DNA of 64,000 nt, taken from JANNSX01 sp041397825. GTDB taxonomy: Bacteria; Pseudomonadota; Alphaproteobacteria; Rhizobiales; Hyphomicrobiaceae. The DNA lies in assembly GCA_041397825.1 (NCBI GenBank), contig JAWKVX010000005.1, forward strand, positions 62,001 through 126,000, in the 5' to 3' direction. Of the stretch, positions 1 to 8,625 are shown in pieces (the stretch's first letter is position 1; each line of letters starts with the position of its first letter). The notes below the pieces were generated by a model. It searched no databases, was not told the DNA's origin, and saw only the letters and a list, made by a program, of their open reading frames with translations. The translations under genes were made by a program, and so were the position numbers.

Positions 1-1138
1 CGGCGAACGCGGCGATCGGTGCACTCGGCGCCCTGTAGGCGGCGAGCTTGGGACGGTTGCAGAGCACGTCCCAGCCGACGATGCGCACGTTCTCCAGGTC
101 GTAGCAGGCGAAGGAGGTCATGGCGCCGTACTCGACTCCGGAGCCCGGATAGGCGCCGCCCTGGAATCGCATGACGAGGTCGGCGGCTGTGATGCGGCCG
201 TCCTTCTTGGCGCCGATCCTGACGTCCATGGAGCTCGAGGCTGTCGGACCAGTCGCCCGGAACACCTCCTCGCGGCTCATGACGACCTTGACCGGCCGAT
301 TAGCCTTGCGGGACAGCGCCAGTGCCACCGGCTCGATGAAAACGGTCGTCTTGCCGCCGAAACCGCCGCCGATCTCGGAGGCGGTGACGCGGACGCGCGA
401 CTGGTCCATGCCGAGCAGCTGTGCGCAGACGTTGCGGATCATGTAGTGGCCCTGGGTGCAGACCCACAGATCCGCCTGGCCGTCGGGGCCGACGCTCGCA
501 AGGCAGGCGTGCGGCTCGATGTAGCCCTGATGCGTCGCTTCGGTCTTGAAGGAGCGCTCGACGACGACATCGGCCTCCTTGAAGCCCTTGTCGACGTCAC
601 CATGGCCGAACTGATGGCGCGCCGCGACATTCGACGGCTTCGTCGGTGCCGGCTCGACGCCTGACGTGATGAGGTCGTCACGGATCAACGGGGCCCCGGG
701 CTTGAAGCTCTCGTCGACATCCGTGACATGCGGCAGAACCTCGTAGTCCACCTTGATGAGCGACAGGGCCTTGCGGGCGATCGACGCGCTGGTGGCGGCG
801 ACAGCGGCAACGGCGTGACCGTCGTAGAGCGCCTTGTCACGGGCCATGACGTTGGTCAGGATGTCGAGCATGCCGGAGTTGCCGTCGGTGACCGGCAGAT
901 CGTCCTTCGTCACGATCGCCTTCACGCCCGGCAGTGCGGCCGCCTTCGTCACGTCGATCTTCTTGATCCTGGCATGCGCGTGGGGGCTGCGGAGGATCCT
1001 GCCGACCAGCATGCCCGGCGCGTTCATGTCGGCGCCGAAGCGGGCGCGGCCGGTCACCTTGTCGATACCGTCCGGTCGGACGGGCCGTGTGCCGACGATC
1101 TCGAATTTCCGGTTCTTCTGAGCGATGTCCTGAGCCAT
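1..1138 (-). CDS. Molybdenum hydroxylase large subunit (CoxL/aldehyde oxidase type), 3' end beyond window
   Basis: This is the molybdopterin-binding catalytic subunit of an xanthine dehydrogenase/CO dehydrogenase-family enzyme. The frame stays open from the ATG at 1138 to the window edge, giving about 379 residues of a protein normally near 750-800, so the C-terminal half is missing. Visible are the N-terminal a/b hammerhead domain (GIDKVTGRARFGADM), the Mo-cofactor motif GGGFGGK and the AYRAP motif at the edge. AYRAP without the CO-dehydrogenase Cys loop argues against true CO oxidation. The start overlaps the 2Fe-2S subunit stop (TAATG), so the three subunits form one operon in the order M-S-L. 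The substrate is unknown. Confidence 0.93.
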   Translation of the reverse strand, partial: MAQDIAQKNRKFEIVGTRPVRPDGIDKVTGRARFGADMNAPGMLVGRILRSPHAHARIKKIDVTKAAALPGVKAIVTKDDLPVTDGNSGMLDILTNVMARDKALYDGHAVAAVAATSASIARKALSLIKVDYEVLPHVTDVDESFKPGAPLIRDDLITSGVEPAPTKPSNVAARHQFGHGDVDKGFKEADVVVERSFKTEATHQGYIEPHACLASVGPDGQADLWVCTQGHYMIRNVCAQLLGMDQSRVRVTASEIGGGFGGKTTVFIEPVALALSRKANRPVKVVMSREEVFRATGPTASSSMDVRIGAKKDGRITAADLVMRFQGGAYPGSGVEYGAMTSFACYDLENVRIVGWDVLCNRPKLAAYRAPSAPIAAFA

Positions 1139-1614
1139 TACGCCCTCCTCATCTCGGCAGCGGCGTCCATAACCGCGCGAACGATCTTGTCGTAACCGGT
1201 GCAGCGGCAGAGATTGCCGGCGAGCCAGTAGCGAACCTCGGTCTCGGTCGGATTGGCATTCCGCTCGAGGAGCGCCTTCGAGGCGACCAGGAAGCCCGGT
1301 GTGCAGACACCGCATTGCAATGCGGCATGCTCCAGGAACTTGGTCTGTAGTGGATGCAGCTTATCGCCGTCGGCCATGCCTTCGATGGTGGCGACCTTGC
1401 GGCCCTCAGCCTCGGCGGCGAGCACCAGGCAGGAGCAGACGAGGCGTCCGTCCAGGGTGACACTGCAGGCGCCGCAGTCTCCGGTGCCGCAACCTTCCTT
1501 GGTTCCGGTCATGCCGAGACGGTCGCGAAGCGCGTCGAGCAGCGTCTCGTCGGCCTCGCAGAGAAACTCGGTCGCGTCGCCGTTGACAGTAGTTGTTACG
1601 TGGATCTGGCTCAT
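1138..1614 (-). CDS. (2Fe-2S)-binding subunit of Mo hydroxylase (CoxS type)
   Basis: This 158-residue electron-transfer subunit carries two 2Fe-2S clusters between the Mo site and FAD. The N-terminal plant-ferredoxin-type cluster is seen as CGTGDCGAC plus a later Cys (LVCSC). The C-terminal four-helix cluster is seen as CGVCTPG and CRCTGY. The ATG at 1614 overlaps the stop of the FAD subunit (TGATG) and is preferred over an in-frame GTG one codon upstream. Length is typical of the family (about 150-165). The gene sits between the FAD and Mo subunits of the same enzyme. Confidence 0.95.
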   Translation of the reverse strand: MSQIHVTTTVNGDATEFLCEADETLLDALRDRLGMTGTKEGCGTGDCGACSVTLDGRLVCSCLVLAAEAEGRKVATIEGMADGDKLHPLQTKFLEHAALQCGVCTPGFLVASKALLERNANPTETEVRYWLAGNLCRCTGYDKIVRAVMDAAAEMRRA

Positions 1615-2474
1615 CACTTCCCCTTCGCGCGCTGGAGCGCAATCTTGGCGGCGCGCTTGGCCAGCACGCCCGAGACATCGGTACGGAACTCCTTGGTGCC
1701 GCGCTTGTCGTCGATCGGCGTCGCCGCAGCGGAGGCCGCGGCCGCGAGCTTATCGAGCGCGGCATCATCGACCTTCGTGCCGATCAAGGCCTTGGCGCAG
1801 GCCTCCGACAGAATGACGCGCGGGCCGACGGCGCCGAGGGCGACGCGGGCGGCAGTGCAGGTGCCGTTGTTGTCGACCGTCAGGCAGACACCGACGCCGA
1901 CGACGGCGATGTCCATCTCGGTCCGCGGAATGAAGCGGAGATAGGCATCGCCCGTGCCGGCGGGCTTGGCCGGGAGCAGGATCGCCTCGACGATCTCGTC
2001 CTTGGCAAGCGAGGTCTTGCCTGGGGCGGTCGGGATGTCGGCGACCGGAACCTCGCGCTTGCCCTTGGTGCCCGCGACGACCGCCATGGCGTTGGCGGCG
2101 ACGAGAGCCGGGACGCTGTCGGCGGCCGGCGAGGCATTGCACAGATTACCGACCATGCTGGCTCGTCCTTGCACCTGCGTCGAGCCGATGAGACGGGCCG
2201 CCTCGACGACGCCAGGCCAGGCCTTTGTCAGATCGGCATGCTCCCCGAGCTCGGCGCCGGCCACCGCCGCGCCTATCTTGAAGCCCCCCTTCTCGGAGGT
2301 GATCTTGCGCATCCCGTCGATGCGCTTGATGTCGACGACGAGGTCCGGCTCGAGCCGGCCGGATTTCATCTGGACGAGCAGGTCCGTGCCACCGGCGAGC
2401 ACCCGGGCATTGCCCTTCTCGCCTTGGAGCAGCTTGACCGCCTCGTCGATAGACTTCGGGGCTTCGTATCGCAT
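1614..2474 (-). CDS. FAD-binding subunit of Mo hydroxylase (CoxM type)
   Basis: This 286-residue flavoprotein passes electrons from the 2Fe-2S subunit to the external acceptor. The start MRYEAPKSIDEAV is the normal N-terminus of the family; the frame is open further upstream but that part does not resemble anything. FAD-binding motifs are VLAGGTDLL near residue 35 and MVGNLCNASPAAD near residue 105, followed by the CO-dehydrogenase flavoprotein C-terminal domain. It is the first gene of the three-gene minus-strand operon and is divergent from the DUF1638 gene, so the operon promoter should lie in 2475-2642. Confidence 0.93.
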   Translation of the reverse strand: MRYEAPKSIDEAVKLLQGEKGNARVLAGGTDLLVQMKSGRLEPDLVVDIKRIDGMRKITSEKGGFKIGAAVAGAELGEHADLTKAWPGVVEAARLIGSTQVQGRASMVGNLCNASPAADSVPALVAANAMAVVAGTKGKREVPVADIPTAPGKTSLAKDEIVEAILLPAKPAGTGDAYLRFIPRTEMDIAVVGVGVCLTVDNNGTCTAARVALGAVGPRVILSEACAKALIGTKVDDAALDKLAAAASAAATPIDDKRGTKEFRTDVSGVLAKRAAKIALQRAKGK

Positions 2475-2642
2475 GCGTGCTCTCGATGTTCTTAGGGTTT
2501 GGATCGGGATTGAGCGTTCCGGGGCTATCTCTAGCGCGGCCGGGCGGGTTCTGCCAGCCCCTGCGTCGGGAATCGACCCACCTGTCATGGCGGCCATGCT
2601 CGGAGACGTGCGGCCCGGACGGGCCTCTGGTATAAGCCACGG

Positions 2643-3272
2643 ATGGACATCCAGCCCGATGACCGCTTCGAGTTCCGCCGTGGCAAAGGCTCGGTCCTCA
2701 TCATCGCCTGCGGGGCGCTGGCCCGCGAGATCGTGACCGTGATCGAGCTCAACCGGCTCGAGCGGCTCGATGTCGTCTGCCTGCCGGCCATCTGGCACAA
2801 CACGCCGGAGCTCATCCCGCAGGCCGTTCGCGAGAAGATCCGGACGGCGAAAGCGAAATATGCGCGCATTCTCGTCGCCTATGGGGATTGCGGAACGGGT
2901 GGCCTGCTCGATCGGGTGCTGGACGAGGAAGGGGTCGAGCGGATCGAGGGGCCGCATTGCTATTCGTTCTTTGCCGGCAACGAGGCCTTCGCCCGGACCG
3001 CCGAGGACGAGGATCTGACCGCCTTCTTCCTCACGGATTACCTGGCCCGCCACTTCGACAAGCTCATCTGGGAGCACTACCAGCTCGACCGGCCGGGCAT
3101 GCGCGAAATGATGTTCGGCAATTACACAAAGGTTGTCTATCTCGCGCAAACGAAGGATCCCGCCCTCGAGCGACTGGCCGAGACGGCGGCCCAGAAACTC
3201 GGCCTCGCCTACGAGCTTCGCGTCACGGGCTTTGGCGATTTGAGGCGCTTCCTCGAGTCGGCCGCGCGATGA
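2643..3272 (+). CDS. DUF1638 domain protein
   Basis: A 209-residue cytoplasmic protein of the DUF1638 family, recognised from VLIIACGALAREI at residues 18-30, PAIWHNTPELIP near 48 and YGDCGTGG near 80. The biochemical function of the family is not established, but members often occur near corrinoid or one-carbon methyl-transfer genes. Conserved Cys residues (C22, one in YGDCG, one in PHCYSFF) look like possible metal or cofactor ligands; that is inference. The stop overlaps the next gene (ATGA), so it is probably co-translated with two acetyltransferase-like genes. Confidence 0.88.
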   Translation: MDIQPDDRFEFRRGKGSVLIIACGALAREIVTVIELNRLERLDVVCLPAIWHNTPELIPQAVREKIRTAKAKYARILVAYGDCGTGGLLDRVLDEEGVERIEGPHCYSFFAGNEAFARTAEDEDLTAFFLTDYLARHFDKLIWEHYQLDRPGMREMMFGNYTKVVYLAQTKDPALERLAETAAQKLGLAYELRVTGFGDLRRFLESAAR

Positions 3273-3697
3273 GCGTCACCTTGCGGCAAGCCGTGCCGGC
3301 CGATCGCGACGCCTTCGCGAGCCTCCTCGGACGCGCCACCCGGCTCGAGTCCCACTGGCCGGCGGCGTTGAACCGGCTCGCCAGCTACGTGTTCGGACCG
3401 GAGGCCTTTGTGACCGTCGTTCTGGCGGAGGACGGCGGAGACCTGATCGGTGCCATGGCCTATTATCCAGGCTTCAACGATGCGGGCCTCACCATCAATG
3501 TCGTCTTCCTGCATGTTATCGAGGAGAGGCGGCTCGGTGCGGCCTTTCCGAAGCTCATCGCCCATGCCCGGCGCCTCGCGGGCGAGAAAGGGGCCGTCTC
3601 GCTCAACCTGGCCGGCGCAATTTTCGACAACAGGACCTGCGGCCTGCTGCAATCGGTGAGACGCGAGGCCGGAGCCGATCTGGGAGAGGCGCCATGA
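3269..3697 (+). CDS. Degenerate GNAT-like protein
   Basis: A 142-residue protein whose start MSVTLRQAVPADRDAF matches the first strand and helix of GNAT N-acetyltransferases. It continues with a strand like the central GNAT strand (LTINVVFLHVI). The acetyl-CoA pyrophosphate-binding loop (R/Q-x-x-G-x-G/A) is not recognisable; the corresponding stretch reads EERRLGAAFPKL. It may therefore be a non-catalytic or strongly diverged member. The ATG overlaps the upstream stop and its own stop overlaps the next start, placing it in the middle of a three-gene operon. Confidence 0.75.
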   Translation: MSVTLRQAVPADRDAFASLLGRATRLESHWPAALNRLASYVFGPEAFVTVVLAEDGGDLIGAMAYYPGFNDAGLTINVVFLHVIEERRLGAAFPKLIAHARRLAGEKGAVSLNLAGAIFDNRTCGLLQSVRREAGADLGEAP

Positions 3698-4161
3698 GGG
3701 TAATCATCCGTCCGGCGACGCCGGCCGATCGACCGGAGCTCGCACGCATGCTCCGCGAGGTCCTCGACTATTTCGAGGCGCTGGCGCCCGACCCGCTGGC
3801 AGAGCAGCCGACCGCCGACGATCTGTGGGCCACGTCCGGCCTGTCCTTCACGGACAACCCAGTGTGCGCCACGCTCATCCCCGAGGTCGATGGCCGGATT
3901 GCGGGTTATCTCGCCTACCATTTCGGGGTCTGGGAGATCTATGCCGCACTGTTTGTCGCCGGGCTCTATGTGCGGCCCGAGTATCAGCGCGGAGGGGTAG
4001 GCCGGGCGCTAATGGATGAAGTACGGGTGCTCGCCCGAGCGCGCGGCGCCACGCGGATGACCTGGGAGGTTTGGCGGCTCAATCCGCGCGCCATCGCCTT
4101 CTACGAGTCCCTTGGGGCGGAAGGCTATGACGACAATCTGCGCATGGCCATGAAGATCTGA
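3694..4161 (+). CDS. GNAT family N-acetyltransferase
   Basis: A 155-residue acetyl-CoA-dependent acetyltransferase. The family landmarks are RPATPADRPELARML at the N-terminus, the acetyl-CoA loop RPEYQRGGVGRAL near residue 95, and a C-terminal region NPRAIAFYESLGAEGY typical of motif B. The substrate cannot be read from the sequence. It starts within the stop of the preceding degenerate GNAT gene, so the two may form a heterodimer or be products of tandem duplication; that is inference. It ends just before the convergent LAB_N gene. Confidence 0.92.
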   Translation: MRVIIRPATPADRPELARMLREVLDYFEALAPDPLAEQPTADDLWATSGLSFTDNPVCATLIPEVDGRIAGYLAYHFGVWEIYAALFVAGLYVRPEYQRGGVGRALMDEVRVLARARGATRMTWEVWRLNPRAIAFYESLGAEGYDDNLRMAMKI

Positions 4162-4176
4162 CGGTCGCGGACCGCC

Positions 4177-4521
4177 TCAGCCCGGACGGGCGCCTTGACC
4201 GTTCTCCCGATCCATCCGCTTGCCGTTACGGATGAGCTGGATGTTGCGGATGTAGATGATGAGACCCGCGCCTTGCCCGACGATGAAGACCGGGTCGAGC
4301 CGGTAGATCGCATAGGCGAACAGCAGCGCACCACCTGCAATGGAGAAATACCAGAAGGCCTCGGGTACGATCGAGCGTCGGACCCGCTCGCTGGCAATCC
4401 ACTGGATGATGAAGCGCATCGAGAACATGGTCTGAGCGAGGAACCCGACGACGAGCCAGACAAGCTCCACGGTCGAGATGTTCGCCCACCAGCTGGTGAG
4501 TTGCGTCAACCAGTCACTCAT
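4177..4521 (-). CDS. Lipid A biosynthesis N-terminal (LAB_N) domain membrane protein
   Basis: A 114-residue inner-membrane protein with about three membrane segments (around residues 18-38, 55-75 and 80-97). The family signature is GFLAQTMFSMRFIIQWIASE followed by PEAFWYFS. LAB_N proteins are the stand-alone form of a domain found beside lipid-A disaccharide synthase and are often encoded next to a GT2 polyprenyl-phosphate glycosyltransferase. Here the start overlaps the GT2 stop (ATGA), which supports a joint role in making or flipping a polyprenyl-phosphate sugar donor for lipid A or other envelope glycans. Confidence 0.88.
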   Translation of the reverse strand: MSDWLTQLTSWWANISTVELVWLVVGFLAQTMFSMRFIIQWIASERVRRSIVPEAFWYFSIAGGALLFAYAIYRLDPVFIVGQGAGLIIYIRNIQLIRNGKRMDRENGQGARPG

Positions 4522-5252
4522 TCTCGCGTCCGCCCGCCGTGCTCGGTCACCTTCGGCACCAGCGTCCGTTTCCTGAGCCAGGTCACGCCGAAGAGATCAT
4601 AGATGCCGACCAAAGCTCGGCCGAGGTTCGTGTATTTCGACTGCCCGGCCAGCCTCGGCCGATCATTCACCGGCTCGTAGGCGACCTCCAGGCCATAGGT
4701 CTGGAACAGTGCCGGCAGATAACGATGCATCGAGGAGAAGAACGGCAGCCTCAGGAAGGCTTCCCGGTAATAGGCCTTGATGCCGCAGCCCGTGTCGGGG
4801 CAATCGTCCTTGAGCATCCAGTCGCGTAGGCCGTTGGCAAAGCGCGAAGCGAAGCGGCGCGAGCCGGTCGCCTTGCGCGTGGTGCGCACGCCATTGACGA
4901 GGGCGGGGCCCGGCGTGCCGGGTGCGGCGAGGCGCTGGACGAGGCGGGGGATGTCGTGCGGGTCGTTCTGGCCGTCGCCGTCCATGGTGGCTATAATTTC
5001 TGAACGCGCGGCCGTGATACCGGTTCTGAGCGCCGTGCTCTGGCCGCTGCGCCGGTCGTGCCGCAGGCAGCGCAGCGTCGGCCGTGATACCATCAACGCC
5101 TCGATCTCGGCCGCTGTCGCATCCGTGGAGTTGTCGTCCACGACGATGACCTCGGCCAGCATTCCCTCGGGAATGGCCGCGTAGGTCTCTTCCACGAGCC
5201 GGCCGATGTTTCCAGCCTCGTTTAGTGCCGGAATGACCACGGAGATGCGCAT
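4518..5252 (-). CDS. Glycosyltransferase family 2 (polyprenyl-phosphate sugar synthase type)
   Basis: A 244-residue GT-A fold transferase beginning MRISVVIPALNEAGNIG. It has the nucleotide-sugar DXD-type site (VVDDNSTD near residue 39 and MDGDGQNDP near 90) and the acceptor-region motif DTGCGIKAYYRE. It resembles dolichol-phosphate mannose synthase and the ArnC/RgtE group that charge a polyprenyl phosphate with a sugar. There are no C-terminal membrane helices, so the neighbouring LAB_N protein may supply the membrane anchor. It is divergent from the GT39 gene at 5364, which would use the lipid-linked sugar. Confidence 0.92.
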   Translation of the reverse strand: MRISVVIPALNEAGNIGRLVEETYAAIPEGMLAEVIVVDDNSTDATAAEIEALMVSRPTLRCLRHDRRSGQSTALRTGITAARSEIIATMDGDGQNDPHDIPRLVQRLAAPGTPGPALVNGVRTTRKATGSRRFASRFANGLRDWMLKDDCPDTGCGIKAYYREAFLRLPFFSSMHRYLPALFQTYGLEVAYEPVNDRPRLAGQSKYTNLGRALVGIYDLFGVTWLRKRTLVPKVTEHGGRTRE

Positions 5253-5363
5253 CGCCGTCCTTTCGTTGCGCGCCGGAAGGCGTCGTCCCCGTTGCCGGTG
5301 AGGTTGGTAGGAAGGGCAGCCATATCAGGCTTCCGCTCGGCCTCTCAAGCCTGTTAATGACGC

Positions 5364-6887
5364 ATGAGCCAACAGAGGTCATCCGGCAGCATGGGCGATC
5401 GGACGGGGGTAGAACCCGGCAGCAAAGTGACGGCAGATGCAGCGGTCGCCCGAAGGCTCGCTATGATACTGCTGGCCATTCTGGCCGTGCGCATCCTGGC
5501 TCTCTGGCTCAACCGCACCGACCTCTTCTTCGACGAGGCGCAGTATTGGAGCTGGGCCAAGGAGCCGGCGCTCGGCTACTATTCGAAGCCTCCGCTGATC
5601 GCCTGGGTCATCGGGCTGACGACCGCGGTCTGTGGCGACGGTGAGCCTTGTGTCAGGCTCGCCTCGCCGGTTCTGCACACCGCCACCGCCTGGGTCATCT
5701 TCCTCATCGGCGTCCGGCTTTACGACCAGCGCGCGGGATTCTGGTCGGCCATCGTCTATGCGACATTGCCAGGCGTCAGCGTCTCGAGCGGCATCATCTC
5801 GACGGATGTGCCCTTTCTGCTCTGCTGGGCGCTGGCGCTCTGGGCTTTCGTACGGCTCCGCCAGTCGGCGGCGCTCGGCGATGCGTTGCTGCTCGGCCTG
5901 GCGATCGGCATGGGCTTGCTCGCCCGATACAGCATGGCGTTCTTCGTCGGCTCGATTCTGGTCGCGCTCGTCGTCATGCGTGGGACGGGGGAACGCATCG
6001 GGCCGGGGCGCTGGCTTGCCGTCGGACTTGGGGCGTTGCTCGTGGCATCTCCCAATCTCTACTGGAATGCTGCGAACGGCTTCCCGACTTTCGGACACAC
6101 AGCCGACAACGCAAAGTGGACAGGCTCGCTGTTTCACCCTCTCAAGGCACTCGAGTTCTTCGGGGCGCAGTTTGGGGTGTTTGGCCCGGTGCTGTTCGGG
6201 GCGCTGATTGTCATCGTGTGGCGGGCAATGCGAAAGCGCCTACCCGATCCCGATCGCCTGCTGCTCTGCTTCGTGCTGCCGATCCTGCTGATATATGTCG
6301 TGCAGGCCTTCCTCTCGCGGGCACACGCCAACTGGGCGGCGGCGGGCTACGTTGCCGCGACCGTGCTGGTGGTGGCGACCATGTTGCGCGAGGGGGCGTG
6401 GAGCGCATTCCGGACCTCGCTCGGTCTACATGCCGTTGTGGCGGTCGTCATCGCCCTGGCACCGGCGTTTGCCGGGCGACTGAACCTCCCGTTTGCTCGG
6501 GACCCTTTCCAGCGGCTGCTCGGTTGGCAGGAGATGGCCGGCCGTGTGCGAAGCGAGGTCGAGACGGCGGCCCGCAAAGGTCGCCCCTATGCCGTCGTTC
6601 TCCTCGACGACCGCGGCACGCTCGCCGAGCACCTCTACTATCTCCGCGATCTCGATAGGCCCATCCTGGCCTGGCCGAGCGGGCCGACGCCCAGGGATCA
6701 CTACGAGCTGACACGACCGTTCCGCGGCGAGGGCCCGGCGCTGCTCGTGAGCCAGACCGGGGCGCCGGGCGCCTTGCTCAGGCGGTTCACGACGGTCGAG
6801 CAGCGGCTCTCGCGCGCTGTCGGACAGGGGCGGGATTGGCGTCCGCTCGTGCTCTATCACCTCGAAGGATTCAAAGGCTTCAAATGA
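5364..6887 (+). CDS. GT39 family (ArnT/PMT_2-like) integral membrane glycosyltransferase
   Basis: A 507-residue polytopic enzyme of the dolichyl-phosphate-mannose transferase/ArnT clan. It transfers a sugar from polyprenyl phosphate to an envelope acceptor at the periplasmic face. The first loop carries the catalytic-type acidic motif FFDEAQYWSW and then YYSKPPL, both typical of ArnT and Rgt proteins. Roughly ten further hydrophobic segments follow, then a soluble C-terminal part from about residue 390. It is divergent from the GT2/LAB_N pair, giving a complete donor-synthesis plus transfer module. Whether the sugar is aminoarabinose, galacturonate or mannose cannot be told. The start at 5364 could be later, since the first 30 residues are poorly conserved-looking. 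Confidence 0.9.
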   Translation: MSQQRSSGSMGDRTGVEPGSKVTADAAVARRLAMILLAILAVRILALWLNRTDLFFDEAQYWSWAKEPALGYYSKPPLIAWVIGLTTAVCGDGEPCVRLASPVLHTATAWVIFLIGVRLYDQRAGFWSAIVYATLPGVSVSSGIISTDVPFLLCWALALWAFVRLRQSAALGDALLLGLAIGMGLLARYSMAFFVGSILVALVVMRGTGERIGPGRWLAVGLGALLVASPNLYWNAANGFPTFGHTADNAKWTGSLFHPLKALEFFGAQFGVFGPVLFGALIVIVWRAMRKRLPDPDRLLLCFVLPILLIYVVQAFLSRAHANWAAAGYVAATVLVVATMLREGAWSAFRTSLGLHAVVAVVIALAPAFAGRLNLPFARDPFQRLLGWQEMAGRVRSEVETAARKGRPYAVVLLDDRGTLAEHLYYLRDLDRPILAWPSGPTPRDHYELTRPFRGEGPALLVSQTGAPGALLRRFTTVEQRLSRAVGQGRDWRPLVLYHLEGFKGFK

Positions 6888-6901
6888 GAAGGGAGAGCGA
6901 C

Positions 6902-7681
6902 ATGCTTCGCGAAAAAGCCGCCGTCGTCACCGGCTCGACGTCCGGCATCGGACTCGCGATCGCGACGGCACTTGCCGGTGCCGGCGCCAGTGTCATGCTC
7001 AACGGCCTCGGCGATCAGGCGGCCATCGACGCGGCCAGGGCCGCGGTAGCGAGCAAGGGTGGCAAGGTCGCCTATTGCCCGGCCAACATGCTGAAGCCGG
7101 CTGAGATCGCCGGCATGATCACCGAGGCGGAGAAGGCCTTCGGCCGGGTCGACATCCTCGTCAACAATGCCGGCATTCAGCATGTCGCACCGATCGAGGA
7201 TTTTCCGATCGACAAATGGGACCAGATCATCGCCATCAATCTCTCGTCGGCCTTCCATGCCATTCGCGCCGCCACGCCGGGAATGAAGAGCCGAGGCTGG
7301 GGCCGCATCATCAACATGGCCTCCGCCCATTCGCTCGTCGCTTCGCCGTTCAAGTCGGCGTACGTATCAGCCAAGCACGGTCTCGCCGGCTTGACCAAGA
7401 CGGTGGCGCTCGAACTCGCCGAATACGGCATCACCTGCAATGCCATCTCGCCTGGCTACGTTTGGACACCACTCGTCGAGAAGCAGATTCCCGACACCAT
7501 GAAGGCGCGCAACCTGACCGAGGAGGAGGTGAAACGCGACGTGCTGTTGAAGGCCCAGCCGACGAAGCAGTTCGTCAGCGTCGAGCAGGTGGCGGCGCTC
7601 GCCCTCTATCTCTCGAGCGATGTCGCGGCGCAGGTCACCGGCGCCAATCTTTCCATCGACGGCGGTTGGACGGCGCAATAG
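6902..7681 (+). CDS. bdhA: 3-hydroxybutyrate dehydrogenase (SDR)
   Basis: A 259-residue NAD-dependent short-chain dehydrogenase that interconverts D-3-hydroxybutyrate and acetoacetate in polyhydroxybutyrate and ketone-body metabolism. Landmarks: TGSTSGIG (residues 10-17), NNAGIQHVAPIEDFP (88 onward), catalytic Ser141, Tyr154 and Lys158 in YVSAK. The sequence ISPGYVWTPLVEKQIP and the C-terminal SIDGGWTAQ are typical of bacterial 3-HBDH. The ATG at 6902 is preceded by GGGAGAG at good spacing; upstream in-frame starts would run into the GT39 gene. It is followed 16 nt later by an EamA transporter. Confidence 0.95.
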   Translation: MLREKAAVVTGSTSGIGLAIATALAGAGASVMLNGLGDQAAIDAARAAVASKGGKVAYCPANMLKPAEIAGMITEAEKAFGRVDILVNNAGIQHVAPIEDFPIDKWDQIIAINLSSAFHAIRAATPGMKSRGWGRIINMASAHSLVASPFKSAYVSAKHGLAGLTKTVALELAEYGITCNAISPGYVWTPLVEKQIPDTMKARNLTEEEVKRDVLLKAQPTKQFVSVEQVAALALYLSSDVAAQVTGANLSIDGGWTAQ

Positions 7682-7697
7682 AGGGCCCGAACGCCGC

Positions 7698-8621
7698 ATG
7701 ACCCAGCCTGTTTTGGACCAGCCGCCGATGCCGTCGATCCGCGCAGGCCGGGAGCGCGCGCTCGCGCATGGCGCCATGCTGCTGTTTGCGCTTCTCGTCT
7801 CCACATCTTTCACGGTCGGCGCGGCCATTGCGCCGACGATGGATCCGCTTGCGCTGACCTTCGGCCGTTTCATCGTCGCCGGCGGGCTGTTCCTCGTCTT
7901 CATGCTCGCATCGGGCCGATTGCGCATGCCTGGCTGGCGAGACGGTCTCGGCTATCTGCTGCTCGGCGCGCTCGTCAGTCTCTATTTCGTGACCATGTTC
8001 GAGGCGCTGCTCCTCACCTCGGCGCTGGTCACGAGCGCACTCTTCGCTCTGGTGCCGCTGATAACCGCGATCATGGCCCGGGCCTGGCTTGGTCAGGGGC
8101 TCACTCTACGGTTGCTCGCCGCACTCGGCATTGCCGGAGGTGGTGCGATCTGGGTGACGTTCGGCGGCGATATCGGGCGCATGCTGACCCTCTCGCTCGG
8201 GCCGGGCGAGCTCATTTATCTCTTGGGCTGCGTCTCCTACAGCGCCTACTCGCCGGCGATTCGCCATCTCGACAGGGGCGCCTCGACGGCCGAGGTGAGC
8301 TTTTGGACGGTACTTGCCGGCCTCGCCATCGTCACGGCTTATGGCTTGCCGTCGATCGTCAGAACGGACTGGACCTCGCTGCCACTCGGCACCTGGGCAG
8401 GCATCTTCCATCTCGGCATCTTCACGACGTTGGTGTCGTTCTTTCTCATTCAGTTCGCCTCGACGCGACTGCCCCAGGCCAAGGTCATGGCGTACACGTA
8501 TCTGATCCCCGTCTTCGTCGTCCTGACCGACGGATTGACGCTCGACCACTGGCCGTCGCCCAGTGTCATGGCGGGGGTCGGCGTCATCGCGCTGGCGATG
8601 CTGGTGCTGGAGAGCGGCTGA
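7698..8621 (+). CDS. EamA/DMT-family transporter
   Basis: A 307-residue inner-membrane protein of the drug/metabolite transporter superfamily, with about ten transmembrane helices arranged as two EamA repeats. The first repeat runs from about residue 20 (LLFALLVSTSFTVG) and the second from about 165 (LIYLLGCVSYSAYSP). Such proteins export amino acids, nucleosides or other metabolites; the substrate is not evident. Start chosen at the ATG 16 nt after bdhA, since upstream in-frame sequence lies inside bdhA. It is convergent with the TetR gene with only 4 nt between the stops. Confidence 0.9.
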   Translation: MTQPVLDQPPMPSIRAGRERALAHGAMLLFALLVSTSFTVGAAIAPTMDPLALTFGRFIVAGGLFLVFMLASGRLRMPGWRDGLGYLLLGALVSLYFVTMFEALLLTSALVTSALFALVPLITAIMARAWLGQGLTLRLLAALGIAGGGAIWVTFGGDIGRMLTLSLGPGELIYLLGCVSYSAYSPAIRHLDRGASTAEVSFWTVLAGLAIVTAYGLPSIVRTDWTSLPLGTWAGIFHLGIFTTLVSFFLIQFASTRLPQAKVMAYTYLIPVFVVLTDGLTLDHWPSPSVMAGVGVIALAMLVLESG

Positions 8622-8625
8622 GCGC

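Noticed and set aside
1..2474. True carbon monoxide dehydrogenase
   Set aside because: The visible large-subunit motif is AYRAP rather than the Cys-containing active-site loop of CO dehydrogenase, so only a related Mo hydroxylase is supported.
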